DNA of 64,000 nt, taken from positions 62,001 to 126,000 of the forward strand of contig NZ_JAEPOL010000005.1 of NCBI RefSeq assembly GCF_017642925.1, written 5' to 3'. The notes under the pieces are model-generated. The model saw nothing but the letters and a program-made list of their open reading frames with translations. It was not told the origin of the DNA and searched no databases. Within the stretch, counting starts at the first letter, position 1, and the number at the start of each line of letters is the position of its first letter. This stretch comes from Maricaulis sp. GTDB taxonomy: Bacteria > Pseudomonadota > Alphaproteobacteria > Caulobacterales > Maricaulaceae. Of the stretch, positions 1 through 8,558 are shown in pieces. The position numbers and the translations under genes were made by a program.

Positions 1-272
1 ATCGTGCCGGGTTGCCAGCCAAAACGTTCGGGAACGGCTCCGAGCGCAACGCTCATGTCGAGCATCTGGTCGTAGAAAGAAAAATCGTTCGACGGAATGA
101 TGTCGATACCCGCCTCGGCCTGGAGCGCCCAGTGCCGGCGGCGCAGTTCGCGGCCGGTATCCTTCAGGGCTTCTGCGGAAACCTCGCCGCGCCAATAGGC
201 CTCGACGGCCTTTTTCAGTTCCCGGCGGCGCCCGATGCGCGGAAAGCCGAGATTGCTGGACCGGATCGTCAT
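1..272 (-). CDS. metE: MetE, cobalamin-independent methionine synthase (N-terminal part)
   Basis: The gene is cut by the left window edge, leaving about 90 N-terminal residues. The start reads [20 protein letters not shown] and continues with a VEAYWRGE segment and [12 protein letters not shown]. This is the typical N-terminal signature of 5-methyltetrahydropteroyltriglutamate-homocysteine methyltransferase. The enzyme transfers a methyl group from methyl-tetrahydrofolate to homocysteine without B12, using zinc. An AAGGGA ribosome binding site precedes the ATG. A cobalamin riboswitch lies about 500 bases upstream on the same strand, which fits the known logic of turning MetE off when B12 is available for MetH. 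The catalytic zinc ligands lie outside the window. Confidence 0.93.
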   Translation of the reverse strand, partial: MTIRSSNLGFPRIGRRRELKKAVEAYWRGEVSAEALKDTGRELRRRHWALQAEAGIDIIPSNDFSFYDQMLDMSVALGAVPERFGWQPGT

Positions 273-327
273 GATCGTCCCTTTCATGGTTCTTGGATGT
301 GAAAATTCGAATGCGTGCCTGGACGGC

Positions 328-645
328 TTACCCCTGTGCCGGACGATGCCGGGCGACATGCTCCAGAAGCGTCAGCATGCGTCGGCGGTCTCGACTGTTC
401 GGATGCCCGATCTCCGTGCGCAGCCGGCTCGCAAGCCGTCTTGCCGCACGGCCCTGGTCCGTCGCCCGGCTGGAGATCAACCAGGCCAGAACCATGGTGT
501 CCGCGTCGGGGTCCGGCCGGTCACAACCGCAATACCAGTCCACAATCATCCCGTCGGGACCGATCTCCCGGCCGGAATGGCGGCGGCCTCTGGCACATTG
601 GGCATCTGTTAGGGGAAAGCGTCGCTCAGCCTGTGAGCGCGTCAC
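328..645 (-). CDS. Small hypothetical protein between cobalamin riboswitch and metE
   Basis: This is a 105-residue ORF with a GTG start; the Met of the [13 protein letters not shown] segment is a possible alternative start. I do not recognise the family. The middle is Cys- and Asp-rich ([13 protein letters not shown]) and is followed by an amphipathic helical stretch rich in Arg and Leu, ending in LLEHVARH. There is no signal peptide or membrane segment. It lies on the same strand as metE, between the riboswitch and metE, so it would be co-transcribed under B12 control. No strong ribosome binding site is visible. It could also be a chance ORF in a long leader. Confidence 0.4.
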   Translation of the reverse strand: MTRSQAERRFPLTDAQCARGRRHSGREIGPDGMIVDWYCGCDRPDPDADTMVLAWLISSRATDQGRAARRLASRLRTEIGHPNSRDRRRMLTLLEHVARHRPAQG

Positions 646-768
646 CGTCAGCCCGGATCAAGGCTTGTACCTGACACGTCTCGGGGGCTTCGGCCCCGGC
701 TGCTGGAGCTGAAAATCATAATCTGTCCTCCGCCGGATATCCCCGTCCGGTGTGTTCGAGTTGTCCGA

Positions 769-945
769 GCGACGGTAGGTCTCCTGGCTTGCGGCCTTTG
801 CAGCCCCCTCGCCTTCCCGGGTTTCCACCCAGTGGCATATTGAGGAGGCCAGCCGCCAACAGTTGCGGGGACAGCTCCGGACTTGACCTGTCAGACAGGC
901 CGTACCGGTATTCCCTGTTATGCCCTTGCGGGCACCGTCGCAGCG
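769..945 (-). promoter_or_regulatory. Cobalamin (B12) riboswitch
   Basis: Read on the minus strand, the conserved cobalamin riboswitch blocks appear in order. They are a GGTGCC start at about 936, then CAGGGAATACCGGT, GCTGTCCCCGCAACTGT, ATATGCCACTG, CCCGGGAAGGC, and the B12 box GCCAGGAGACCTACC at about 774-788. A TTGACA hexamer at 971-976 (minus) may be the -35 of its promoter. The first ORF downstream starts about 125 bases away and metE about 500 bases away. The expected effect is repression of metE when adenosylcobalamin is bound. A GGGGC/GCCCC hairpin near 684-700 lies between riboswitch and ORF and could be part of the expression platform. Confidence 0.93.
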
Positions 946-1016
946 TCAGACTGCGCCAGCTGCGAACGCCTGTCAACAGAGTATAACGACATGCACATTT
1001 CTTTATATCAGATCGG

Positions 1017-1874
1017 TCAGGCTAGCGGCAGGTAGATATCCGACCGCCATTCCGCTTCGGGGCGGCTTTCCGGATCGTCGACATAGTTCACGATCAGGGG
1101 CCGGTCGGCGATCAGATGCGTGTCGTCCGCCATGATCAAGGCGTAGAGCCGGTCGATCGTGTCATGCAGCGACGTATAGCTGCCGACATGGCGCAGGCGG
1201 GCGTGCCGGCCACCGGCGATACCGAGCAGCTCGATCTCGCCCTGCTCGGGGAAGCTCTCTGCGACCTCGATGGCGCAGTCGAAATGGAGGTCTGCGGGAT
1301 CGCAGAAGCGCGGGTCCTCGTGCCAGACGCCCCAGATGCCACGCAGGCTTTCCATCGGAAGCTGCGAGAAGACGGTGGCGAACAGGCGCTCATAAGTCAG
1401 GTTCAGCTCGGCATAGGCGCCGATATTGCGGATCGCGAGCAGGCGCAGCGGGTCGGTGGAGACGATTTCGACCGGCATGGGCGTCTCGGCCTCGATGCCC
1501 TGCGGCTGTAGCAGACGCTCGAACAGGGTGCCGCCTCCCGCCCGGATCTCGCTCGCCGTTGCACCCGTCGCGGCCTTTATGGCGCGGGCGAAGGACTGGC
1601 TGGACGAATACCCCGACGCTGCGGCCGCCTGGGTCACGGTCAGGCGATCATCCTGCAGGGCCGGCGCTGTGCGCACCAGACGGATGCGGCGCACGGTTTC
1701 CGCCGGGGTCTCACCCGTCATGATCCGGTAGATGCGATGGAAGTGAAACGGCGACAGTGCCGCGACGCCCGCAAGGGTCTCCAGATCCAGCGCGGCTTCC
1801 TCGTCGGCTGCCTCGATATACGCCACGACACGATCGATCCGGTCGGCATAGCCTGCTCGATTATCCGCTCTCAT
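1017..1874 (-). CDS. AraC-family regulator with GyrI-like effector domain
   Basis: The N-terminal third holds two helix-turn-helix segments of the AraC DNA-binding domain: LETLAGVAALSPFHFHRIY and VTQAAAASGYSSSQSFAR. The C-terminal 150 residues match the GyrI-like small-molecule-binding fold (segments such as VEIVSTDPLRLLAIRNIGAY and ending in WRSDIYLPLA). The reading frame is open to 1949, but an AGGAG motif about 8 bases before the ATG at 1874 favours that start. Proteins of this layout, with DNA-binding domain first and GyrI-like domain second, usually sense amphipathic compounds and activate efflux or detoxification genes. The next gene downstream on this strand is beyond the riboswitch, so its target is not evident. 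Confidence 0.88.
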   Translation of the reverse strand: MRADNRAGYADRIDRVVAYIEAADEEAALDLETLAGVAALSPFHFHRIYRIMTGETPAETVRRIRLVRTAPALQDDRLTVTQAAAASGYSSSQSFARAIKAATGATASEIRAGGGTLFERLLQPQGIEAETPMPVEIVSTDPLRLLAIRNIGAYAELNLTYERLFATVFSQLPMESLRGIWGVWHEDPRFCDPADLHFDCAIEVAESFPEQGEIELLGIAGGRHARLRHVGSYTSLHDTIDRLYALIMADDTHLIADRPLIVNYVDDPESRPEAEWRSDIYLPLA

Positions 1875-1958
1875 CCCCATGTCTCCTCTGTCCGTGTGGC
1901 AATGATACTCGCCCGGACGGGCAGACACAGCGTGCCTGTTCTTGCTCATTTGCCCCGG

Positions 1959-3575
1959 TCACACGGCACCGGACGCCCCCAGCCCGATCGTGCGCGTCAC
2001 ACCGATCGCGTCGAGAAAGCGCGTATCATGGCTGGCGACCAGAATGGCGCCATCATATCCCGCGAGTGCCTGCTCCAGGAGTTCCACCGCTTCCAGGTCG
2101 ATATGATTGGTGGGCTCGTCGAGGATCAGCAATTGCGGGGCCTCGGCCGCACAGGCGAGACAAGCCAGTCCGGCCCGCATCCGCTCGCCGCCCGACAGCA
2201 CGGAAACAGGCTTCTCTGCGGCTTCTGCCCGGAAGGCATAGCGCGCGAGCGCTGAGCGCACCGCATTCTCGGAGAGTTGCGGATTGAGCCGGCGGGCATT
2301 GGCCGCAACCGACAGTTCCGGTTCCAGGAAGGTCACGGACTGGTCCAGCAGCGCAAAGCGCTCATGCCGGCCCGAGACTGTACCGCTGTCCGGCTGCAGC
2401 CGCCCGGTCAGCAGATCGAAGACCGTGCTCTTGCCCGACCCGTTGGGGCCGGCGAGCGCAATCCGCTCCGGACCTCTGATCTCGAACGAAAGCGGACCGA
2501 CAATCCGCTTGTCATTTCGCGAGAAAACCAGGTCCCGGACATTCAGCACCGACTGGCCGGCGGCCAGTCCGCTGGCGGGAAGATCGATACTGAGTGGCGT
2601 GACGATCTCGACTTTTTCGCGCGCCGCATCGTATTCGGCCCCGGCTGTTTCCATCTGCCGCGCCGACATGCGGGCAACCCGGCTGTCACTGCCCCCGGCG
2701 CGGTTCTTGCGCGCATCCAGGAGGATTTTGGGCTGGCTGCCGGCAGCCCGTTCCTGACGCCCGGCCCGGTCCGAGCGCGCCTTGCGCTCGGATCGCTGGC
2801 GTGCCGCGGCGCGGGCCTGGCGGACACCGGCCTCGGCCCGCTCGGCCTCCGCTTCGACGCGGGCGAGCCGGGCTGCACGGGCGTCGGCAAAGGCGCTCCA
2901 GCCGCCTCCGACAACCGTCGCACCCACGGGGGTCAGTTCGACAATCCGGTCCATGCGCTCCAGCAGGTCGCGGTCATGGCTGGCAATGATGATGCCGCCG
3001 GACCAGTCCTCGATGAGAGACAGGATCGCCGCCCGGCCATCGGCATCGAGATTATTGGTCGGCTCGTCGAGCAGCAGGATATCTGGTTCGGCCAGCAGCA
3101 TGCGTGCGATCGCCAGACGCGTTCTCTGACCGCCGCTGGCCGCCGCAGCCGGACGGTCAAGCGGCCAGGCCGGCAGGCCCACCTGCGCCAGTACCGTCTC
3201 GACGCGGCTCTCCAGCGTCCAGTCGGCCTGATCGAGATCGGCATCACTCGCCGTGCCGTCGAGAATGCGGGCCAGACAGGCCCGCGCATCGTCCACCCCC
3301 AGCGCTTCGGCAATGCTGGCAGCACTGACACAGGCATGCTGTTCCATCAGGGCGATCTTGCCCGTGACGGAGACCTCGCCGGCGGCGGGGGCAAGTGCAC
3401 CGGCGATAACATGAAGAAGGGTCGACTTCCCGCAGCCATTGCGGCCGACAATGCCGGTGCGTTCCGCCCCGAAGGCGAGCGTCAGGTCCGCGACAAGCGG
3501 ACGGGCATCAGGCGTGGCGAGGGAAAGACTGGAAAGCGTGATCGAAGCGGACATGGCAAACACCGGCAAAAACAA
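1959..3575 (-). CDS. ABC-F family ATPase (two ATP-binding domains, no membrane part)
   Basis: The protein has two ABC ATPase domains in tandem. The first has Walker A GRNGCGKST and signature SGGQRTRLAIARMLL followed by LLLDEPTNNLD. The second has GPNGSGKST and LSGGERMRAG followed by LLILDEPTNHID. The domains are joined by a long basic Arg/Ala/Glu-rich linker, probably helical. There are no membrane segments. ABC-F proteins act on the ribosome, as translation factors or antibiotic-resistance proteins, rather than as transporters. The exact subfamily cannot be read from sequence alone. Met1 and Met8 (at 3554) are both possible starts, and neither has a clear ribosome binding site. The Glu after each Walker B, expected for ATP hydrolysis, is present. 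Confidence 0.9.
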   Translation of the reverse strand: MFLPVFAMSASITLSSLSLATPDARPLVADLTLAFGAERTGIVGRNGCGKSTLLHVIAGALAPAAGEVSVTGKIALMEQHACVSAASIAEALGVDDARACLARILDGTASDADLDQADWTLESRVETVLAQVGLPAWPLDRPAAAASGGQRTRLAIARMLLAEPDILLLDEPTNNLDADGRAAILSLIEDWSGGIIIASHDRDLLERMDRIVELTPVGATVVGGGWSAFADARAARLARVEAEAERAEAGVRQARAAARQRSERKARSDRAGRQERAAGSQPKILLDARKNRAGGSDSRVARMSARQMETAGAEYDAAREKVEIVTPLSIDLPASGLAAGQSVLNVRDLVFSRNDKRIVGPLSFEIRGPERIALAGPNGSGKSTVFDLLTGRLQPDSGTVSGRHERFALLDQSVTFLEPELSVAANARRLNPQLSENAVRSALARYAFRAEAAEKPVSVLSGGERMRAGLACLACAAEAPQLLILDEPTNHIDLEAVELLEQALAGYDGAILVASHDTRFLDAIGVTRTIGLGASGAV

Positions 3576-3653
3576 AACATTGGGTTTCGATTTGCAGGTG
3601 GTTGTTCATCACACGCTCCGGGTTCGAGATCCGATAAGGTCGGTATGACCGCG

Positions 3654-3681
3654 CCCGGCCCGGAAATCAAGCCGGGCCGGG
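3654..3681. terminator. Perfect GC-rich hairpin between convergent-facing ends
   Basis: Ten-base arms CCCGGCCCGG and CCGGGCCGGG enclose an eight-base AAATCAAG loop. The hairpin lies just downstream of the secreted hydrolase gene and upstream of the ABC-F gene, both on the minus strand. No T-run follows on either strand, so it is a weak candidate for an intrinsic terminator and may only be an mRNA-stabilising stem. Confidence 0.35.
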
Positions 3682-3708
3682 GCGGTATTCGTCGAGGGTC
3701 AGTCCCGC

Positions 3709-5157
3709 CTAGAAGGGCAGTTCGGTGAAGTCCGGCAGATCGACGATAACCTCTTCGGTCCCCACCGGCTCATCACGCATGAAGCGGTGCATGACATCGT
3801 GCACGTCCGGCGATGTCATGAAGAGATTGTGCCCGGCATTGCGCACAATGACCTGTGTCACATCGGACAGTCCGGAGACTGCTGCTGCCTGGCCTTCCGG
3901 ATAGGTGCGACCGTCCAGCGTGCCGGTCAGCAGGAGGACCGGCGTGTCGCCGGCCGGCGCTGTGCGGAAATCATCCCCCAGATCGAAGCCGTTCCAGGCG
4001 CCGCGGATCTGCGGCATGGGATGGTTGAGATAGGCGCCGACCAGCCCGTCCTGCGCCTGCTGTTCGAACGCAGCCAGACGCGCATCGCCGATACCCGAGG
4101 CCAGATCCATGGCTGTCGGCATGGCACTCAGCGAGATCGGCTCGCCCGGCGTGTGGAAGCGCTGCAGAAGCCCGATGGCCAGTCCGGTCTCGCCGGCGTC
4201 GAGTGTTGCATAGAGCGCCAGCAGGATGGCGGCGTATTGCGGGTCGGAGATCAGCCCTGAACTCATTTGCTGCATGTGCCGCCGCTGCAGGAGTACGGGC
4301 GCCACCGAACCATCCTGCTGCGGGATGTCCAGCAGGACCGGCTCGGCCTCCAGGCGGGCGTGGACCCGCCGCATCATGCCGGCAATATCCGGATAGCGGA
4401 CTGCGGCTTGTGGCTGGCTGTCCACGGCCGCCTGCAGCCGCGCGAAATACGCGTCGGTATAGGCGGGCATCTTCACCGTCTGGTCGAGGCCTTCGGCACT
4501 GGCGATGATAACACGGTCGATCTCATCGGGAATGTCCTTCAGCGCCGCCAGGGCCAGATGGCTGCCATAGGAGATGCCCCACAGCGTGACGGTGTCGGCG
4601 CCCAGATGCTCTCGCAGATCCGAAATATCCTGCACACTGTCGCGCGTCGTATAGCCCTCGATAGCGACACCCTCGCCGCGCCAGAAGGCGCCGCATTCCT
4701 CGACAGCCCGCCGGTAGGCTGCGCCATAGCCGGCATCGGAGACCGGTTCGGTCTCGGACACGTGGACCGAGGAGACACAGCGCGGCAGGCGGGTGGAGTC
4801 GCCGGTTCCGCGCTGATCGAAGGCGATGACATCGCCATGCTGCCGCATCGCCATGAACAGTTCGAAGCGCGGCCCTTGCGCCGTACCGCTGCCCGATCCG
4901 CCCGGCCCTCCGGCCAGGTAGACGATCGGCGGTCCATCGGCATCGCCGGTCGCGGGAAAGCGGACATAGGACAGGGTGATCATGCGGCTGCCGGGATCGG
5001 ACCGGTCTTCCGGCACCTCGAACGAGCCGCGCAGGGCGTCGACGCTGTCGCCGGACCGGGCCGTGAAGGTGATCGGCTCTTCGGCGCCTGCAGCCGGGGT
5101 TAGCGGCAGCGCCATGGCAAGACCGGCAATGACGAGGAAGGATCGGATCGGGGACAT
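3709..5157 (-). CDS. Secreted alpha/beta hydrolase (proline iminopeptidase/TAP-like)
   Basis: An N-terminal signal peptide (MSPIRSFLVIAGLAMALPL, Ala-rich cleavage region AAGA) predicts export. The hydrolase fold is marked by the oxyanion segment YLAGGPGGSGSG, then FDQRGTG, the nucleophile elbow GISYGS, an acidic residue in LLTGTLDGRTYPEGQ and the catalytic His in NAGHNLF. The C-terminal part resembles the TAP-like extension of tripeptidyl aminopeptidases and prolyl aminopeptidases. At 482 residues it has the size of that group. It probably cleaves N-terminal residues or small esters in the periplasm; the substrate is unknown. It is divergent from the membrane LytTR regulator at 5292, and the two share a short promoter region. 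Confidence 0.85.
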   Translation of the reverse strand: MSPIRSFLVIAGLAMALPLTPAAGAEEPITFTARSGDSVDALRGSFEVPEDRSDPGSRMITLSYVRFPATGDADGPPIVYLAGGPGGSGSGTAQGPRFELFMAMRQHGDVIAFDQRGTGDSTRLPRCVSSVHVSETEPVSDAGYGAAYRRAVEECGAFWRGEGVAIEGYTTRDSVQDISDLREHLGADTVTLWGISYGSHLALAALKDIPDEIDRVIIASAEGLDQTVKMPAYTDAYFARLQAAVDSQPQAAVRYPDIAGMMRRVHARLEAEPVLLDIPQQDGSVAPVLLQRRHMQQMSSGLISDPQYAAILLALYATLDAGETGLAIGLLQRFHTPGEPISLSAMPTAMDLASGIGDARLAAFEQQAQDGLVGAYLNHPMPQIRGAWNGFDLGDDFRTAPAGDTPVLLLTGTLDGRTYPEGQAAAVSGLSDVTQVIVRNAGHNLFMTSPDVHDVMHRFMRDEPVGTEEVIVDLPDFTELPF

Positions 5158-5291
5158 GGGGAGACCTCTGGGGTTGTTTCACCCTCACCCTCGAACGCCC
5201 TGCGCCACCGTACACGCGCCGATCTGTGAGCGGTCATGACCGGCCTGCAAACGGCGTCGGCCTTCGCCCGGCGGCGCGCTAGACTGGGTGA

Positions 5292-6818
5292 ATGAAAACC
5301 TTCTGCATCCTCCTCGCCGCGATCACCGCAGGCCTGCTGCTGTGCGTTCCGGCACACGGTCAGCCCGGCGCCCATGTCGATACGGCGAATGTGAGCGTCT
5401 GCCTCGTCGACGATCCGGCCCGGATTCCGGACTTCTCGGGACCGGAATGCCAAATCATGCCGCTCTGGTCCGTCGACCCGCAGGGCCGGCATCTCTGGAT
5501 GCAGGCGCAGCTGGTCCTGCGTCCCGAAAACCTCGACGGTCCCGGACCGTTCGGCCTGCAGGTGCTTGCCAAGGCGTCCAGCGAAGCCTGGATCAATGGC
5601 ACCTATCTGGGCGCCAATGGCCGCCCCGCCGGCACGCGCGACGCGGAAATTCCCGGCCGGATGGACAGCGTGATCTATGTCCCGCGCGCGCTTGTGCAGG
5701 AGGGCGAGAACACGGTGGTGCTACGCCTGTCGGCCCAGCACGGATTCATCCGGCTTACAGCACCGATCCATCGCATCGCCTTCGGCCCCTACCGGAACCC
5801 CAGCCAGCGCATGATCCTGGCCTACTGGCCATCCCTGATCACATTCGGCGCTTTCGCGGTCGGCTGCCTGTTCTTTGGCGTCACGGCCCTGCGCGGTGAA
5901 GACCGCGAAGGCTCGGCCATCCTGTCGGCCGCCTCGCTGTTTGCGGCGATCCAGTTGCTGGCGGAAGTCTCACGCTCGCTCTACCCCTATCCCTACCCCG
6001 TGCACGAGGTCCGGCTTGTGACGATCCTGGCCTGTGCCTTCGGTTTCGGGCTTTGTCTGAACGCCTACCTGTTGCTGCGTCTGAGCGGGCTGGGCGCCAG
6101 GGCGCGTATGCGGCGCCTGGCCGGACTGGCCGCCATCATGGCCGTGATCGTGGTCGTCGTGCCCGGTTTCGATGGCAAGACCGGCTTCGCGCTTCTGGCT
6201 GCCGTGGCGGCGGGGATCATCGGGAGCATCGTCTGGAGCATCGGGAAACGCCCCGGGGCTCCGGCCTATCTCGCGCTGTTTTGCGTCTTCGCGGCGCTCA
6301 TGATCTTTTTCCCGACCGACTTCATCGACACCTATTTCTACCTCGCGGCCGGCGGCATGCTGGTCTTTCTCTTCTACCATCAAGCCTTGAACCTCGTCGG
6401 CGAACGCCGGCGCCGCCAGGCCGAGGAACGACGCGCGCGACAGCTCGAAACGGCTCTGGCCGAAGCGCGCCAGCGCACAGCGCCGGCACAGCTGCAGCTG
6501 GTCAGCGCGGGACGCGTCGATTACGTGCCCACGGACCGGATCGTTCAGCTGAAGGGCGCCGGGGATTATGTCGAAGTGCATTATGATGACGGCCGCACAG
6601 CGCTCTACAACGGCTCCCTGGCGGGGCTTGAGACCGAACTGCCGGAGACATTCCTGCGCGTTCACCGCTCTCACATCGTCAACACGGCTTTCGTCAATGC
6701 GCTCGAGCGCGATGCGTCGGGTGTCGGCCGGCTGCTGCTGACCCAGGGAAGCGAGGTCCCGGTGAGCCGGCGCATCATGCCGAAAGTCAGGACCGCCCTC
6801 GCCTCGCCTGCTGACTAG
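5292..6818 (+). CDS. Membrane-anchored LytTR transcription regulator with 7TM-DISM-like sensor
   Basis: A signal peptide (residues about 1-24) is followed by an extracytoplasmic beta-rich domain of about 150 residues. It has a carbohydrate-binding-like core (LQVLAKASSEAWINGTYLG; VLRLSAQHGFIRL). Roughly seven hydrophobic segments follow (about residues 175-365). Then comes a charged helical linker (GERRRRQAEERRARQLE) and a C-terminal LytTR DNA-binding domain with IVQLKGAGDYVEVHYDDGR, TFLRVHRSHIVN and VPVSRRI. The order, periplasmic domain then 7TM then LytTR, suggests a one-component receptor that binds DNA from the membrane. No phosphorylation domain is present. The partner gene is not obvious; the divergent hydrolase is a candidate. 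Confidence 0.87.
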   Translation: MKTFCILLAAITAGLLLCVPAHGQPGAHVDTANVSVCLVDDPARIPDFSGPECQIMPLWSVDPQGRHLWMQAQLVLRPENLDGPGPFGLQVLAKASSEAWINGTYLGANGRPAGTRDAEIPGRMDSVIYVPRALVQEGENTVVLRLSAQHGFIRLTAPIHRIAFGPYRNPSQRMILAYWPSLITFGAFAVGCLFFGVTALRGEDREGSAILSAASLFAAIQLLAEVSRSLYPYPYPVHEVRLVTILACAFGFGLCLNAYLLLRLSGLGARARMRRLAGLAAIMAVIVVVVPGFDGKTGFALLAAVAAGIIGSIVWSIGKRPGAPAYLALFCVFAALMIFFPTDFIDTYFYLAAGGMLVFLFYHQALNLVGERRRRQAEERRARQLETALAEARQRTAPAQLQLVSAGRVDYVPTDRIVQLKGAGDYVEVHYDDGRTALYNGSLAGLETELPETFLRVHRSHIVNTAFVNALERDASGVGRLLLTQGSEVPVSRRIMPKVRTALASPAD

Positions 6819-6838
6819 GCTGGCCGATCATCAAGCCG

Positions 6839-7414
6839 TCACTCGGCGCCGAGCGGCCAGCGGTCGAGGATGACATGCCGGGTCTGCCCGAGCAGACTGT
6901 GCACGAGCACGAATTCGCCGGCTGTCCACGTCACGGGCTCGACGGGGTGGACCAGGATCATCGCGTCGTCATAAAGCAGGGTGACGTGCGGCGAATACGG
7001 CCCGGCCTTGCGCCCGAGACCGACCGCCATCATCGCCCGCCCCAATGTTCGCTGGAACGCCGTCACGACAGTCTCGCTTTCACGCGACTGCAGGACAAAG
7101 GGCCGGTTGCCGGAGCGTCCTGCAAAACTGCCGGCCCGGTCGAAATGCGGTCTGAAAGCCGGGGCGGACACCTGGTCTCCGGCCTGACGCGCCTTGGCGA
7201 CGATATCCGCCGGCAGGCCGTGATAATCACCCAGGTGCGACAGTGTGATGTGAAAGCGTTCGGCCGCCAGCGCAGGGCCGGTCAGGCCATGCCGCTGCCG
7301 CAGCTGTGCCGCAAGCGCTGCGATCCGTTCTGCCGTGCCCGGGTCGGGAAACAGGGCGAAGAAGAGACGATCGGTTGCACGCGTCTCCCCCAGGAGGCTC
7401 AGCTGTTCAGACAT
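6839..7414 (-). CDS. thpR: RNA 2',3'-cyclic phosphodiesterase ThpR (2H family)
   Basis: The two His-x-Thr-x motifs that define the 2H phosphoesterase family are both present: HITL at residues 55-58 and HVTL at 143-146. The length, 191 residues, is normal. The family opens 2',3'-cyclic phosphates on RNA ends and was first described as a 2'-5' RNA ligase. It is cytoplasmic with no signal peptide. It is convergent with the LytTR gene, with only about 20 bases between stop codons. No operon partner is evident. Confidence 0.9.
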   Translation of the reverse strand: MSEQLSLLGETRATDRLFFALFPDPGTAERIAALAAQLRQRHGLTGPALAAERFHITLSHLGDYHGLPADIVAKARQAGDQVSAPAFRPHFDRAGSFAGRSGNRPFVLQSRESETVVTAFQRTLGRAMMAVGLGRKAGPYSPHVTLLYDDAMILVHPVEPVTWTAGEFVLVHSLLGQTRHVILDRWPLGAE

Positions 7415-7485
7415 GGGGGCTCCAGCGACTCACCGAGCCTCAACCTCGCGGTCCGTCCGGGGTCCGGTCAAGCGCGGCACTCGCC

Positions 7486-8448
7486 CTAGTGATGTGACAT
7501 GTGCATACGGTCGGCTTCCGGTGCTGCGGCATGCGCCTCTTCGGGCAGCGGCGTCTCGAACGCACCCGCCCGCATGTCCTCGATCTGCCGGCGCACCCAG
7601 TGCTCCACCGCGACACTGGGCAGGAGACCGCGGCCGGTGGAGGCGTAGTCCAGCCCTTCCAGGACCTCGGCATAGGGGCCGAAGCCCTGGACCCGATAGG
7701 GCAGGACGATCGTACGCTCTTCGCCTTCATTCGCAGCCGTCACGAATTCACGGATCCGCACTTCGGCGGCTTCGCGCGCTTCCGGCCAGTCCTCGCGCAG
7801 CGTCTCGACACGAACCTCGCGGAAGGGCATCGCCTCGCGAACTGTATCTGCGCGCGCGTCGATCCAGTCGATCCAGCGCTGGTTTTCCGCATCGTCGCCG
7901 GGACCGTGGGCGAGGATCAGAACACTCTCATTCTCCGGCGTTTCGCTGAGTGCGCGCGCCCGTTCGACCAGCACTGCACCCATCTCCGGCGCTTCGGCCA
8001 GGCCTTCAGTCGAAAGCGCGTACTCCGCATCGGTGTCGAGGCGCCAGTACTCCATGCGCATGCCGTGATGGCCGCCCTCTTCCCCGTCCGCCTCTTCCGG
8101 TTCAGGCCGCGCCGGCGCGCCGGTGTCCAGGCCGATGATCTCGCGCGTGCGCTCATACCAGCTCTCACCGGAGATGAAGAGACGCACCACGCCGATCCGG
8201 TCGGCACCGCGGTTCTCCAGCCGGTCGACAGCCTCTTGCAGGCTCACCGCATCAGCCATTCCGAAGGCGAGCTCCAGCGGATAATCCTGATCGATCGGTG
8301 CGAGCATGTCGCGGACTTCGCCATTCCACGTCTCGCCGCCGCCATGTGCCATGACCAGGACGCCGAACCCGTCGGCCTCGTTCTGGGCGGTTGCAGACGC
8401 CGTCGCGAGGCTTGCAGCCGTCATCGCAGCAAGAATGGGGAATTTCAT
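7486..8448 (-). CDS. Exported sirohydrochlorin chelatase-like (CbiX-like) protein with His/Met tail
   Basis: The signal peptide is MKFPILAAMTAASLATASATA. The mature part carries two chelatase-like half-domains, marked by VLVMAHGGGETWN near residue 31 and VLILAHGPGDD near residue 195. Each keeps the His of the CbiX/SirB active site. An acidic and His-containing insert (PEEADGEEGGHHG) separates the halves. The protein ends in a metal-ligand-rich tail, RMHMSHH. True sirohydrochlorin chelatases are cytoplasmic, so an exported version probably handles metal or haem-like compounds in the periplasm rather than making sirohaem. A Fur-like palindrome lies about 40 bases upstream. The function is inferred. 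Confidence 0.78.
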   Translation of the reverse strand: MKFPILAAMTAASLATASATAQNEADGFGVLVMAHGGGETWNGEVRDMLAPIDQDYPLELAFGMADAVSLQEAVDRLENRGADRIGVVRLFISGESWYERTREIIGLDTGAPARPEPEEADGEEGGHHGMRMEYWRLDTDAEYALSTEGLAEAPEMGAVLVERARALSETPENESVLILAHGPGDDAENQRWIDWIDARADTVREAMPFREVRVETLREDWPEAREAAEVRIREFVTAANEGEERTIVLPYRVQGFGPYAEVLEGLDYASTGRGLLPSVAVEHWVRRQIEDMRAGAFETPLPEEAHAAAPEADRMHMSHH

Positions 8449-8487
8449 GATCGCACTCTGGGTCAGCCATCGGACAGGCCGTAGCCA

Positions 8488-8512
8488 TAATGCGATTGGT
8501 TCTCATACGCAA
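8488..8512. promoter_or_regulatory. Fur-like iron-responsive operator candidate
   Basis: On the minus strand the sequence reads TGCGTATGAGAACC followed by AATCGCATTA. This resembles alphaproteobacterial Fur sites (TGAGAAT-x-ATTCGCA type), with partial dyad symmetry between TGCG and CGCA. It lies about 40 bases upstream of the exported chelatase-like gene, a suitable place for repression by iron. The match is by eye only. Confidence 0.5.
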
Positions 8513-8558
8513 TAAAAGCCGGTGCGACCGACTGACGCTTTCGCCAGACGCCCGTGGC

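Noticed and set aside
2277-3728. 483-codon plus-strand frame
   Set aside because: It is antisense to the ABC-F gene, with no recognisable domain and no ribosome binding site.
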